From: Gluconacetobacter sacchari
GTDB taxonomy: Bacteria; Pseudomonadota; Alphaproteobacteria; Acetobacterales; Acetobacteraceae
DNA length: 64,000 nucleotides
Reading direction: 5' to 3'
Assembly (NCBI RefSeq): GCF_014174255.1
Contig: NZ_JABEQJ010000013.1
Location: 62,001 to 126,000, forward strand
In this document: positions 9,477-18,497 of the stretch, piece after piece
Layout: every line of letters starts with the position of its first letter
How positions within the stretch are numbered: position 1 is the first letter of the stretch
Position numbers and translations under genes: made by a program
The notes under the pieces: model-generated
What the model saw: the letters and a program-made list of their open reading frames with translations, nothing else
The model's database searches: none
What the model was told of the DNA's origin: nothing

Positions 9477-10370
9477 ATGAAGACCAGCCTGTTCATCACC
9501 TGCGCGGTCACGGGGGCCGGCGATACGGCCTCGCTCCATCCCGGCCTGCCGATCACGCCCAAACAGATCGCCCAGGCCGCGATCGAGGCCGCCCGGGCCG
9601 GCGCCGCCGTGGCGCATATCCATGTGCGCGACCCCGAAACGGGCAAGGCGGCGCGCGATGTCGCGCTGTATCGCGAGGTCGTCGAACGCATCCGCGACGC
9701 CGATACCGACGTGATCATCAACCTGACGGCCGGAATGGGCGGCGACCTGGTGCTGGGCGACGGCGAGACGCCTCTGCCGCCCGACGCGGCGCAGACGGAC
9801 ATGGCCGGCCCGACCGAACGGCTGGCGCATGTGGCGGAACTGCTGCCCGAGATCTGCACGCTCGATTGCGGGACGATGAATTTCTCGCTGGGCGATTACA
9901 TCATGGTCAACACGCCCTCGATCCTGCGCGCGATGGCGCGGCAGGTGCAGGCGCTGGGCGTGCGGCCGGAACTGGAAGTGTTCGATACCGGCCATCTCGC
10001 CTTCGCCAAACAGATGCTCAAGGAAGGATTGCTGGACGCGCCGCTGATGATCCAGCTCTGCATGGGCGTGCCCTATGGCGCGCCCAACGACCTGCTGACG
10101 CTGCAAGCGATGGTCAACGCCCTGCCGGCGGAGTGCGTGTACAGCATGTTCTCGCTCGGCCGCTTCCAGCTTCCCTATGTCGGGCTGGCGCCGATGGTCG
10201 GCGCGAATATCCGCGTGGGGCTGGAGGACAATCTCTATCTCGCGCGCGGCCGACTGGCCAGCAACGCCCAGCTCGTCGAGCGCGCGGCGACGATCCTGGG
10301 CGCGATGAATGTCGAGATCCTGGGCCCGCAGGCGGTGCGTGACCTTCTCAGACTGACGAAGCGGGGATAA
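9477..10370 (+). CDS. cdhC: BKACE enzyme, probable 3-dehydrocarnitine:acetyl-CoA transferase
   Basis: The 297-residue protein is a beta-keto acid cleavage enzyme (former DUF849). Visible features are the N-terminal [11 protein letters not shown], the zinc-binding [26 protein letters not shown], and the family C-terminus [20 protein letters not shown]. In carnitine degradation this family condenses 3-dehydrocarnitine with acetyl-CoA to give betainyl-CoA and acetoacetate. The substrate call rests on the neighbours: a CdhR-like regulator upstream and a carnitine dehydrogenase-thioesterase fusion 4 bp downstream. ATG 9477 is preceded by an ACGAGGACG Shine-Dalgarno; an upstream extension of the frame has no family similarity. 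Confidence 0.85.
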   Translation: MKTSLFITCAVTGAGDTASLHPGLPITPKQIAQAAIEAARAGAAVAHIHVRDPETGKAARDVALYREVVERIRDADTDVIINLTAGMGGDLVLGDGETPLPPDAAQTDMAGPTERLAHVAELLPEICTLDCGTMNFSLGDYIMVNTPSILRAMARQVQALGVRPELEVFDTGHLAFAKQMLKEGLLDAPLMIQLCMGVPYGAPNDLLTLQAMVNALPAECVYSMFSLGRFQLPYVGLAPMVGANIRVGLEDNLYLARGRLASNAQLVERAATILGAMNVEILGPQAVRDLLRLTKRG

Positions 10371-10374
10371 TGCC

Positions 10375-11853
10375 ATGACCGGACAGGATTTTTCTCCAAA
10401 ACGCTGCGCGCTGGTCGGCGGCGGGGTGATCGGCGCCGGCTGGGCGGCGCGTTTCGTGCTGAACGGCCGCGATGCCGTCCTTTACGATCCCAGCCCGGAA
10501 TCCCGCGTCCGCGCCGAGGCCATCCTCGCCATGGCGCGCGCCGCCTGGGCCAAGCTGCTGCCCGGCGCCCTGCCGCAGGAAGGGCGGCTGCACATCGCCG
10601 CGACGCTGGACGAGGCGCTGGACGGCGCGGATTTCGTGCAGGAAAGCCTGCCGGAGATCGAAACACTGAAATGCGCCGTGCTGGCGCGGATCGACGCCCT
10701 GCTGCCGGCCGGCGTGCCCATCGCGTCCTCCACCTCCGGCCTGCTGCCCACCCGCCTGCAAGCCGGGCTGCGTCACCCCGGGCGTTTCGTGGTCGGGCAT
10801 CCGTTCAACCCCGTCTATCTGCTGCCGCTGGTGGAAATCTGCGGCGGCGAACAGACATCGGCCGAGACCAGGACGCGCGTCGCCACCTTCTATCGCGCCA
10901 TCGGCATGCAGGTCCTGCATGTGCGCAAGGAGGTGGACGGCTTCATCGCCGACCGGCTGCTCGAAGCCCTGTGGCGCGAGGGGCTGTGGCTGATCGAGGA
11001 AGGTGTCGCGACCACCGCCGAACTCGACGACGCCATCCGCTATGGCGCGGGGCTGCGCTGGGCCTTCATGGGCACCTTCCTGACCTATCGGCTGGCGGGC
11101 GGCGACGCCGGGATGCGGCATTTCCTCGCCCAGTTCGGCCCGGCGCTGAAACTGCCCTGGACCAGGCTGGTCGCGCCGGAACTGACGCAGACGCTGATCG
11201 ACCGCGTCGCCACCCAGTCGGACGACCAGGCGGCCGGCGTGGCGGTGCGCGCTCTGGAAAGCCTGCGGGACGAGGCGCTGGTCAAGATCGTCCGCGCGCT
11301 CGCCACCGTCGGTCCGCAGGGCTACGGAGCGGGAGCGACGCTGAATGCCTTCGTCGCCGGCCGCGCGACCGTCCGGCAGGACGGCGCGCCGACAGGCTGG
11401 CAGGGCGTCGTGCCGCCGGATTGGATCGATTATAACGGCCACATGACCGAACATCGCTATCTCCAGTTGTTCGGCGAGGCGACGGACCGCCTTCTGCACG
11501 CGATCGGCGCCGGGATGGATTATGTCGCGGCCGGGCAGAGTTTCTATACGGTCGAGACCCATCTGCGGCATCTGGGCCAGGCGTATGGCGGCATGGCGAT
11601 CACGGTCCGGACCCGCATCCTGGACGCCGACGACAAGCGGCTGCACCTGTTCCACACACTGACCGAGGCTGGCGGCGACACGCCGCTGGCCACGGCGGAG
11701 CATATGCTGGTCCATGTCGACACGGCGCGGGGGCGCGGCGCACCGATGCCCGGTGCCGTGGCCGAAGCCATTGCCCTGCTGCGCGCGGCGCAGGGCGGAG
11801 AGCCGCGACCCGAGGGGGCGGGACGCGCCATCGCCATGCCGCGCCGGCCATGA
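10375..11853 (+). CDS. cdhA: L-carnitine dehydrogenase fused to betainyl-CoA thioesterase
   Basis: The 492-residue fusion has two enzymes. Residues about 1-320 are a 3-hydroxyacyl-CoA dehydrogenase-like NAD domain (LVGGGVIGAGWAARF near 13-27; ESLPEIETLK; VGHPFNPVYLLPLVEICGG) matching L-carnitine 3-dehydrogenases. Residues about 345-480 are a hot-dog thioesterase with PDWIDYNGHMTEHRYLQLFG. Together with the BKACE product this converts carnitine to 3-dehydrocarnitine and then betainyl-CoA to glycine betaine. In Pseudomonas these are separate genes (cdhA, cdhB); fused forms occur in alphaproteobacteria. The gene is 4 bp after cdhC, and its TGA overlaps the start of the decayed hydrolase. Substrate assignment is by family and context. 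Confidence 0.86.
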   Translation: MTGQDFSPKRCALVGGGVIGAGWAARFVLNGRDAVLYDPSPESRVRAEAILAMARAAWAKLLPGALPQEGRLHIAATLDEALDGADFVQESLPEIETLKCAVLARIDALLPAGVPIASSTSGLLPTRLQAGLRHPGRFVVGHPFNPVYLLPLVEICGGEQTSAETRTRVATFYRAIGMQVLHVRKEVDGFIADRLLEALWREGLWLIEEGVATTAELDDAIRYGAGLRWAFMGTFLTYRLAGGDAGMRHFLAQFGPALKLPWTRLVAPELTQTLIDRVATQSDDQAAGVAVRALESLRDEALVKIVRALATVGPQGYGAGATLNAFVAGRATVRQDGAPTGWQGVVPPDWIDYNGHMTEHRYLQLFGEATDRLLHAIGAGMDYVAAGQSFYTVETHLRHLGQAYGGMAITVRTRILDADDKRLHLFHTLTEAGGDTPLATAEHMLVHVDTARGRGAPMPGAVAEAIALLRAAQGGEPRPEGAGRAIAMPRRP

Positions 11854-12700
11854 AGCCGGGCCGCCTGATACGCGCCGCGTGGCTGGCCGCGGCCATGCTG
11901 GCCGCCCCGGCGGCGGCCGGTACCGAAACGCCGGCGCGGTTCGACGACGCGCGGCGGATCGCGTCCCTGCCGGACGGGATCGACATGGCCTATATCGATC
12001 GCGGCCCACGCGACGGGCGACCCGTGATCCTGGTCCATGGCTATACCGACAGCGCGCGGGACTGGCTTCCCGCCCTGTCCGCCTTCGCACCGCGCGACCG
12101 GCTGATCCTCATCGATCTGCGCGGGCACGGCCATTCTTCCAAACCCGAATGCTGCTACGCCCTGGTCGATTTCGCGTGGGATATCCGCCTGCTGATGGAA
12201 CGGCTCGGCCTGCAACGGGCCGACCTGGTCGGCCATTCCCTGGGCAGCCTGGTCGTCCAGGTCTTCGCCGAAAACCGGCCCGACCGCGTGAAGCATGTCG
12301 TGCTGATTGCCTCCACCGGCGGCCTGTCTCCCACACCCACGCCGCGCGAGCGTGCCGGACGCACGGCCGGTTTCGACTCCCGGACGCCCATCAGCCGGTT
12401 GCGCGAGCCGATCGATCCGGACTCCGCCTTCATGCGCGCCTGATGGTCGTCCCCCACGCCGGTCGATCCCGATTTCCTTCGACGCCTGCGCACGGACTCC
12501 GCCCGGATCCCCGCCGCCGTGTGGCGCGCCGTGCTGGACCAGACCCTGACCGGCTTCGACCCGCAACCCGGCCTGGCCCGGCTGAAGGCGCGCTGCCGGG
12601 CGCGCAGGTGGCGATCTATCCCGGGCTCGGCCATAATCCGTTCTGGGAACAGCCGCGCGCCGTCATGGCGCGGATTGATCGGTTTCTTGATCAACCTTGA
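11850..12700 (+). pseudogene. Broken alpha/beta hydrolase, HocS-like acylcarnitine hydrolase
   Basis: The reading frame starts by ATGA overlap with the dehydrogenase and encodes a signal peptide, the oxyanion-hole VILVHGYTDSARDW, and the nucleophile motif VGHSLGSLVVQVF, then stops at TGA 12441-12443 after 197 residues. The same frame continues after the stop with family-like sequence (SSPTPVDPDFL, DSARIPAAVWRAVLDQTLTG) to LARLKA near 12590. There the frame shifts and the acid-residue loop is missing. The end resumes in another frame with LPGAQVAIYPGLGHNPFWEQ, carrying the catalytic-His region, and stops at 12700. The two lesions are thus a probable TGG-to-TGA nonsense change and an out-of-frame deletion. 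In Pseudomonas hocS, an O-acylcarnitine hydrolase, occupies the same position after the cdh genes. Confidence 0.85.
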
Positions 12701-12711
12701 TTATTTCCGTT

Positions 12712-13659
12712 CTACGGCTCTTTCCCCAGCATCGCCTCGACAGCCGCGCGACCGGCGCGGCCGTCGCGCGTCACCACGTCGTCCAGCCACCCCGACCAGG
12801 CGTCGGGATGGTCACGCAGCCAGCGCCACGCGACGATGGACGGTTTGACGCGATCCCGCTGGATCGCCAGCATCATCGTATTTTCGTCCTGAACGCTGAA
12901 ACGGATGCGCGAAAGCAGGCGCGCGGCGTTGGGGCAGGCGGTGTCGTAGCCGGCGCGGACCACGGTATGGACCGATGCCCCGCCATCGGGCCCGAACACC
13001 GCCTCCCCCCCGGTCAGGTAGCGGATCGGAAAGCGCATGTTCATCGGGTGCGGTTCCCAGCCCAGGAACAGGATCGGCCGGTGGCTCTGCACGTCGCGGT
13101 CCAGTTGCGACAGCATGCCCTGCTCGCTGCTTTCGACCAGACGGAAGCGGCCCAGGTCGAACTGGTTGGTACGGATCATGTCCAGCACGAGGGCATTGCC
13201 GTCATTGCCCGCCTCCAGCCCGAAAATCATGTAGCCCAGTCGCCGGCCCCAGGATGCGATATCCTTGTAATCGCGCAATCCGGCATTCCAGACATAATCG
13301 GGCACCGCCAGCGTGTAATGCGCGCCGGACAGGTTGGTCGCGATGCGCTTGACACTCCCGTCGGCCAGGAACGGCGCGATCGCCGTATGGCCTGACGGTT
13401 CCCAATTGCTGAGGAAAGCATCCACCCGCCGGTCGCGCATGGCCACATACGTCATCGTCAGCGTCAACATCGGAACCTGCGGCCGGTAGCCCAGGGCGTC
13501 GAACAGCCGCTGGGCGACGGCGGTGACGGCCTCGGCATCGGTCCAGCCGACATCGGAGAGCCGCACCGGCGTGCAGGATGCGGGATCGGCGCCGCGCGCT
13601 CCCCGCGCCGAAACGCACAGGGCCACCAGCCCCGCGAGCAGGATTCGCGCCGCCCGCAT
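12712..13659 (-). CDS. Choline/betaine ABC transporter substrate-binding protein
   Basis: This 315-residue periplasmic protein has a signal peptide (MRAARILLAGLVALCVSARG) and an OpuAC-type glycine betaine/choline-binding domain. It resembles choline-binding ChoX/CaiX proteins in SNWEPSGHTAIAPFL, NLSGAHYTLAVPDYVWNAGL, LGWEPHPMNMRFPIRYLTGG and ASVHTVVRAGYDTACPN. No permease or ATPase gene is adjacent, so it must dock on an ABC transporter encoded elsewhere, as CaiX does in Pseudomonas. Its ATG overlaps the stop of the choline sulfatase, giving a two-gene operon. Ligand is choline, betaine or carnitine; sequence favours choline. Confidence 0.87.
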   Translation of the reverse strand: MRAARILLAGLVALCVSARGARGADPASCTPVRLSDVGWTDAEAVTAVAQRLFDALGYRPQVPMLTLTMTYVAMRDRRVDAFLSNWEPSGHTAIAPFLADGSVKRIATNLSGAHYTLAVPDYVWNAGLRDYKDIASWGRRLGYMIFGLEAGNDGNALVLDMIRTNQFDLGRFRLVESSEQGMLSQLDRDVQSHRPILFLGWEPHPMNMRFPIRYLTGGEAVFGPDGGASVHTVVRAGYDTACPNAARLLSRIRFSVQDENTMMLAIQRDRVKPSIVAWRWLRDHPDAWSGWLDDVVTRDGRAGRAAVEAMLGKEP

Positions 13660-15182
13660 CACGGCGGCCCCTCCGGCCCGGCGTGACCGGGCGCGGGAAA
13701 ACGCGCCCGGCGCTCCAGGCGTTCCAGATCCATATGGCTGCGGATATAGAGCGCGCGCGCGTCGCGCACGGGCTGATGGTCCCAGGCGGGCGGCGCGCCC
13801 TGGCGCAGGGCCTCGGCCACCAGCCGGCGGCGGCGCTGCGACGCCAGCACGTCGGCATGCAGCGCGGCCAGGTCCCACCGCTGCCCGATCTCGGCCAGGA
13901 ACGCCGCGCGCACGGCCTGACAGGCCGGGCCCGCCGCCAGGTTGCGACTCTCGCCCGGGTCGGCCCGAAGATCGTACAACTGGTCCGGATCGGCCGGACA
14001 ATGGACGAATTTCCAGCGCCCGCGCCGGATCATGACGATCGGCGCGATCGCGCCCTCGGCGGTGTATTCGCCCAGCGCCAGCCCGTCATCATCATCCCCC
14101 GCGCAATAGGGCAGCAGCGAGCGGCCTTCGCCGGGCAGGGAGTCCGGCCGGCCGGCCAGATCGCACAGCGTGGGCAGCACATCGACCAGGGACACGCAGG
14201 CCCGCACCCGGCGGGCGCCGAAGCGCGCGGGCGCGCTGACGATCAGCGGCACGCGGCAGGCATCGTCGAAGAAGCTCATCTTGTACCATTGCCCGCGCTC
14301 GCCCAGCATCTCGCCATGGTCGGCCAGCACGATCACGACGGTGTCGCGCGCCAGCCCGGTTTCGTCCAACGTGGTGAGAATCCGGCCGAACGAGTCATCG
14401 ACGAAGGAACAGGCGCCGTAATAGGCGCGGCGCGCCGCGCGGATCTGGGCCTGGGTCACCGGCTGCAAATCCGCGCCGTTGATGTGCCGCAGGCGGGCGG
14501 CATGCGGATCATCCGCGCTTGCCGGCAGCACCGGCATGTCGATCTCCTCGTCCGTGTAGCGGCTCCACCACGGATCGGGGATCGTGAAGGGATCGTGCGG
14601 ATGGGTCAGCGAGACCACCATGGCGAACGGCCGGCGATCGGGATCGCGCGCCAGGTCATACAGCTTCTGCCGGGCACTGAACGTTACTTCCTCGTCGAAA
14701 TCGAGCTGGTTGGTACGCACGCACGGCCCGGCCTCGGTGACCGAATTCATGGTATGGTACCATTCCAGCCGTTCGTCGAAGCGCGTCCAGTCGGGCGTCC
14801 AGTTGAAATCGGCGGGATAGATGTCGGTCGTCAGGCGGGTTTCGAACCCGTGCAACTGATCGGGACCGCAGAAATGCATCTTGCCCGTCAGGATCGTCTC
14901 GTACCCCGCCAGGCGCAGATGATGGGCGAAGGTCGGCGTCTGCGAGGGAAATTCGGCGGCATTGTCATACGCGCCGATCCGCGAGGCCAGCCGGCCGCTC
15001 ATGAAGGTCGAACGGGACGGCGCGCAGAGCGGAAAATTGCAATAGGCGTTCTCGAACACGACGCCGCGCCGTGCCAGCGCATCCAGATGCGGCGTCTTCG
15101 CGACCGTGCCGCCATAGGCGGACAGGGCGCCCGCCTTCAACTGGTCTGCCATCAGGATCAGGATATCGGGGCGTTCGCGCAT
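13659..15182 (-). CDS. betC: Choline sulfatase
   Basis: The 507-residue protein is an alkaline-phosphatase-superfamily sulfatase that hydrolyses choline-O-sulfate to choline and sulfate. The formylglycine site is C53-A-P-S-R57 in NFPLCAPSRSTFMSGRLAS. Metal ligands are suggested by D13 (LILMADQ) and by VIVLADHGEMLGERG. The choline-sulfatase signatures YDNAAEFPSQTPT, LTGKMHFCGPDQLHGFE and LTTDIYPADFNWTPDW are clear. I chose ATG 15182 because homologues begin with the RPDILILMAD strand; a GTG at 15212 with an upstream GGAG would add ten residues. Converting choline further would need betAB, not seen here. Confidence 0.9.
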   Translation of the reverse strand: MRERPDILILMADQLKAGALSAYGGTVAKTPHLDALARRGVVFENAYCNFPLCAPSRSTFMSGRLASRIGAYDNAAEFPSQTPTFAHHLRLAGYETILTGKMHFCGPDQLHGFETRLTTDIYPADFNWTPDWTRFDERLEWYHTMNSVTEAGPCVRTNQLDFDEEVTFSARQKLYDLARDPDRRPFAMVVSLTHPHDPFTIPDPWWSRYTDEEIDMPVLPASADDPHAARLRHINGADLQPVTQAQIRAARRAYYGACSFVDDSFGRILTTLDETGLARDTVVIVLADHGEMLGERGQWYKMSFFDDACRVPLIVSAPARFGARRVRACVSLVDVLPTLCDLAGRPDSLPGEGRSLLPYCAGDDDDGLALGEYTAEGAIAPIVMIRRGRWKFVHCPADPDQLYDLRADPGESRNLAAGPACQAVRAAFLAEIGQRWDLAALHADVLASQRRRRLVAEALRQGAPPAWDHQPVRDARALYIRSHMDLERLERRARFPAPGHAGPEGPP

Positions 15183-15420
15183 GATCAGGCTGTTCCGTTC
15201 GTTCAGCGGCACCGGCTCCGGTGACGATCGCCCAGGGCGGCATCATTATGCGTCGCGCCACGTCGCGCGTCGCAGACAATCGGCGCCCACGCGAGACAGG
15301 ATCGAACGCCATCCGATTATTCGAAGATGGCAAACGCCTGTTGTAGAAGATTTCAGACAGAATCTTGTATTGTTCTGACATCTGCCCCACGGGGGGCAGA
15401 AACACGCGGCCAGGCCGCGA

Positions 15421-16722
15421 TCAGCCCTCGTCCGGGGCATAGGACAGCCGGTTGCGGCCTGCCTGCTTGGCCATGTACAGCGCCTTGTCCGCGCGGGCCA
15501 GGACCTGCTCGCCATTCCGGTCGGTCGGCAGCATCCGGGCGATCCCGACACTGACCGTCAGCGAAATGGCCACGTCCTCGAACCAGGCCTGCGTCTCGGC
15601 AAGCTCGCAGCGCAGGCGGTCGCCGATCCGGCCGGCTTCCTCCGACCCGATATTGGGCAGGCAGACGGCGAATTCCTCGCCCCCCATCCGGCCGGTGATG
15701 TCGTTGGAACGCAGCACCGAACTCATGATCGCCGCGACATGACGGATCACCTCGTCGCCCGCCGCGTGGCCGTAGCGATCGTTGATCGATTTGAAATGAT
15801 CGACGTCGATCATCATGACCGCCACCCGGTCGATCCGTGCCTGGACCAGGCCGGACCATGTCTTTTCCATCCGCTCAAGGAACGCCCTGCGGTTCGGCAG
15901 GCCGCTCAGATGGTCCAGCCGCGCCAGGTCGTGAAGCTGCTGCTCCATCTCCATGCGCTCGGTCACGTCCGTCACCAGCCCGTGCCACAGCGTCTCGCCG
16001 TCCGGCAGCCGGGCCGGGCGGGCGTCGATCTGCCGCCAGAACACGCCCCGCGCCGGCAGATCGACACGAAAGATGCATTGCCAGGGCACCAGGTCCCGCT
16101 GGGACGCGTCGAGCGAGGCGCGATACATCGCCCGGTCGTCGGGATGGATGCGCGCATGAATGGGCGCGGTACTCGTCGCCACGTCTTCGGCGGTCAGCCC
16201 GAAGATCTCCCGGATGCCGGAACTGACATAGGTCATCCGCGCCATGCCGTCGGGCGTGCGCCGGGATTCGAAGATCAGCCCGGGAATCTGGTTGGTCAGG
16301 TTGGCCACCAGGCTGGTGCTCTGCTGCAACCGCTCGGCCATCAGGCGGGTCGAGGTGATGTCGGTGGTCGTGCCGACCATGCGCAGCGCCCGGCCCCGCG
16401 CATCGCGGCTGATGACCATGCCGCGGCTCAGCACCCATTTATAGTGTCCATCCTTGCAGCGCAGCCGATACTCGGCGGCGTAGACCGATGTGCGCGCGTC
16501 GAAATGATCCTGCATGGCCGCCTGGACATAGGCCAGGTCGTCGGGATGCACGCGATCGTAGCTATCGTCGATCCGCGACGGGAGTTCGCCCGGGGAATAG
16601 CCCAGTATTTCGAGCCAGCCGGAAGAATATCGGATTGTGCCGGTGACGACGTCGCGGTCCCAGATACCGGTCCCGCTCCCTTCGATCGCCAGCACCATGA
16701 TGTCATGAAAATCGTCCACCAT
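15421..16722 (-). CDS. PAS-PAS-GGDEF diguanylate cyclase
   Basis: The 433-residue protein has two PAS domains (about 10-125 and 145-265, each followed by a PAC-type segment such as RMVGTTTDITSTR) and a GGDEF domain (about 275-430). The active site is GGEEF at 347-351. The product-inhibition site RSND (338-341) is present five residues upstream. The C-terminal EAL domain found in many Acetobacteraceae paralogues is absent. It should make c-di-GMP from GTP in the cytosol in response to a small ligand or redox cue; no transmembrane segment is seen. c-di-GMP controls cellulose synthesis in acetic acid bacteria, but no link to that is visible here. Confidence 0.9.
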   Translation of the reverse strand: MVDDFHDIMVLAIEGSGTGIWDRDVVTGTIRYSSGWLEILGYSPGELPSRIDDSYDRVHPDDLAYVQAAMQDHFDARTSVYAAEYRLRCKDGHYKWVLSRGMVISRDARGRALRMVGTTTDITSTRLMAERLQQSTSLVANLTNQIPGLIFESRRTPDGMARMTYVSSGIREIFGLTAEDVATSTAPIHARIHPDDRAMYRASLDASQRDLVPWQCIFRVDLPARGVFWRQIDARPARLPDGETLWHGLVTDVTERMEMEQQLHDLARLDHLSGLPNRRAFLERMEKTWSGLVQARIDRVAVMMIDVDHFKSINDRYGHAAGDEVIRHVAAIMSSVLRSNDITGRMGGEEFAVCLPNIGSEEAGRIGDRLRCELAETQAWFEDVAISLTVSVGIARMLPTDRNGEQVLARADKALYMAKQAGRNRLSYAPDEG

Positions 16723-16814
16723 GCGCCATCAGACCCCGCCGCTCCCCATTCACACTCATAGCCGACCTTATCCTTCTCGAAAACCGGGGAAGGAGGTGCC
16801 GGCCCCTGGGGGCG

Positions 16815-18494
16815 TCAATCGCGCCCCGCCGCCCCGACGATGGCGCGCCCGGCGCGGATCGCGGGATGCAGCGCGGGGAAGCAGGCATCGGCGCCCGCGA
16901 CCGCCGTGATCCGGTGCCGGTCCATATCGGCGCGCAGATAGGGTGAAACGCGGCCGAACAGCACGCGCACCCCGCGCCCGCGCAGGTCCGCCAGCAGGTC
17001 GCGCAGCGTACCGGCGGCCGAGAAATCGATGTCGGTGATCGCACTGGCGTCGACGATCAGGCAGCGGAGGCGGGTCGGCGCGGTATCGGCCAGCAGGCGC
17101 GCATCCTCCGCGAAGCGCGAGCAGTTGGCATAGAACAGGTCGGCGCCGAACCGGTAGACGATCAGCCCGTCCTCCGTCTGTATCCCCGGCCTCACCGGCA
17201 CCGGCTCCAGCGCGCCGGTGGCGCCATCCACCAGCAGCACCATGCTGTGCGGGCGGTAGCTGTGGCGGACATGGCGGAACAGCGACAGCGCGATCGCCAG
17301 GAAGATACCCTGCTCCACCCCCACCCCCACCACGGCGGCGGCCGTGGCCACGGCCAGGCGGAATTCGCCGGGGCTTTCGCGGCGGATGGCCAGCAGGCCG
17401 CGCCAGTCGATCATGCTCGCCGCGACGGCAAAGACGATGGCGGACAGCACGCAGCGCGGCAGGTCGCGCAGCGGCCCGGTCAGCACCAGCAGCACGACCA
17501 GCGTGACCAGCGCGAAGACAAGCTGGGCGCGCTGGCTGCGCGCGCCCGCGCGCAGCGCCATCGCCGTCTGGGTAGGGCTGCCATTGACCACGAAGGCCCC
17601 GGTCAGCGCGGCGGCGGCATTGGCCGCGCACAGGCCCAGAATGTCGGCGTTCTCGTCCACGCTTTCGTGACAGCGCAGGGCGAAGGCGCGCGAAGTCGCG
17701 GCACTCTGCGCGATGATCACCACCACGCAGGAGGCGGCGACCGGCAGCAGGGCCAGCATCTCGTTCCACGTCACGTCGGGCAGGCGCGGCGATGGCAGGC
17801 CGCCCGCGATCGGGCCGATGACCGCCACCCCGCGCCCCGCCAGATCCAGCGCCCGGCTGGCGGCGATGGCGCCCACCACCGCGACCAGCGCCATCGGCGC
17901 GCGCGGCACAAGCCGCCCGCCCGCCAGGATCAGCGCCAGCACCAGCAGCGACAGCCCGCCGCACAGGATGCTGGCCCCCGGCAACCCGCGCACGACCTGC
18001 GCCAGTTGCGCCAACGGATTGTGCGCCGGCGCCGCCACGCCCACCATGTCGCGCGACATGGCGATGCAGACCTGCACCCCGACCCCGGTCAGGAAGCCGA
18101 CCAGCACGGTGCGCGAGAAGAAATCGGCCAGGAAGCCCAGCCGGAACAGCCGCGCGCCCAGCAGGAATGCCGACGCCAGCCATGCCACCGCGCCGACCAG
18201 CGCCACGTAGCGCGGGCTGCCGGCCACCGCCATGCCCGCCAGCCCGCTGGCGATGATGGCGGCGGTGGCGGAATCGGCCGCCACCACCAGGTGCCGCGAC
18301 GACCCCAGCACGGCGAAGGCCACCAGCGGCAGCAGCACGGTATACAGGCCCGTGACAGCCGGCATGCCGGCGATGGCGGCATAGCCCAGCACCTGCGGGA
18401 TGTTCATCGAGGCCAGCGTCAGGCCGGCCAGCGCGTCGCTCCAGCCGCCCGGCGCGCGCAGGCGCGCCAGCGGGCCCCCGGTTGCGGCCGCCAT
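16815..18494 (-). CDS. SulP-family anion transporter with STAS domain
   Basis: The 559-residue inner-membrane protein has the SulP fold: an N-terminal signature (AGLTLASMNIPQVLGYAAIA), about 10-12 membrane segments, and a C-terminal STAS domain (about 440-555) with the LRCLIVDASAITDIDFSAAG nucleotide/anti-sigma-like loop. Substrates in the family include sulfate, bicarbonate and dicarboxylates. It follows the DUF2252 gene by only 3 bp, so they form an operon. Proximity to choline sulfatase might suggest sulfate export or uptake, but the genes are separated by an independent cyclase gene, so this is weak. Confidence 0.88.
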   Translation of the reverse strand: MAAATGGPLARLRAPGGWSDALAGLTLASMNIPQVLGYAAIAGMPAVTGLYTVLLPLVAFAVLGSSRHLVVAADSATAAIIASGLAGMAVAGSPRYVALVGAVAWLASAFLLGARLFRLGFLADFFSRTVLVGFLTGVGVQVCIAMSRDMVGVAAPAHNPLAQLAQVVRGLPGASILCGGLSLLVLALILAGGRLVPRAPMALVAVVGAIAASRALDLAGRGVAVIGPIAGGLPSPRLPDVTWNEMLALLPVAASCVVVIIAQSAATSRAFALRCHESVDENADILGLCAANAAAALTGAFVVNGSPTQTAMALRAGARSQRAQLVFALVTLVVLLVLTGPLRDLPRCVLSAIVFAVAASMIDWRGLLAIRRESPGEFRLAVATAAAVVGVGVEQGIFLAIALSLFRHVRHSYRPHSMVLLVDGATGALEPVPVRPGIQTEDGLIVYRFGADLFYANCSRFAEDARLLADTAPTRLRCLIVDASAITDIDFSAAGTLRDLLADLRGRGVRVLFGRVSPYLRADMDRHRITAVAGADACFPALHPAIRAGRAIVGAAGRD

Positions 18495-18497
18495 GGT

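Noticed and set aside
10348-12090. Open frame of 580 codons on the minus strand opposite the carnitine dehydrogenase
   Set aside because: Shadow of the dehydrogenase-thioesterase fusion; no recognisable domains.
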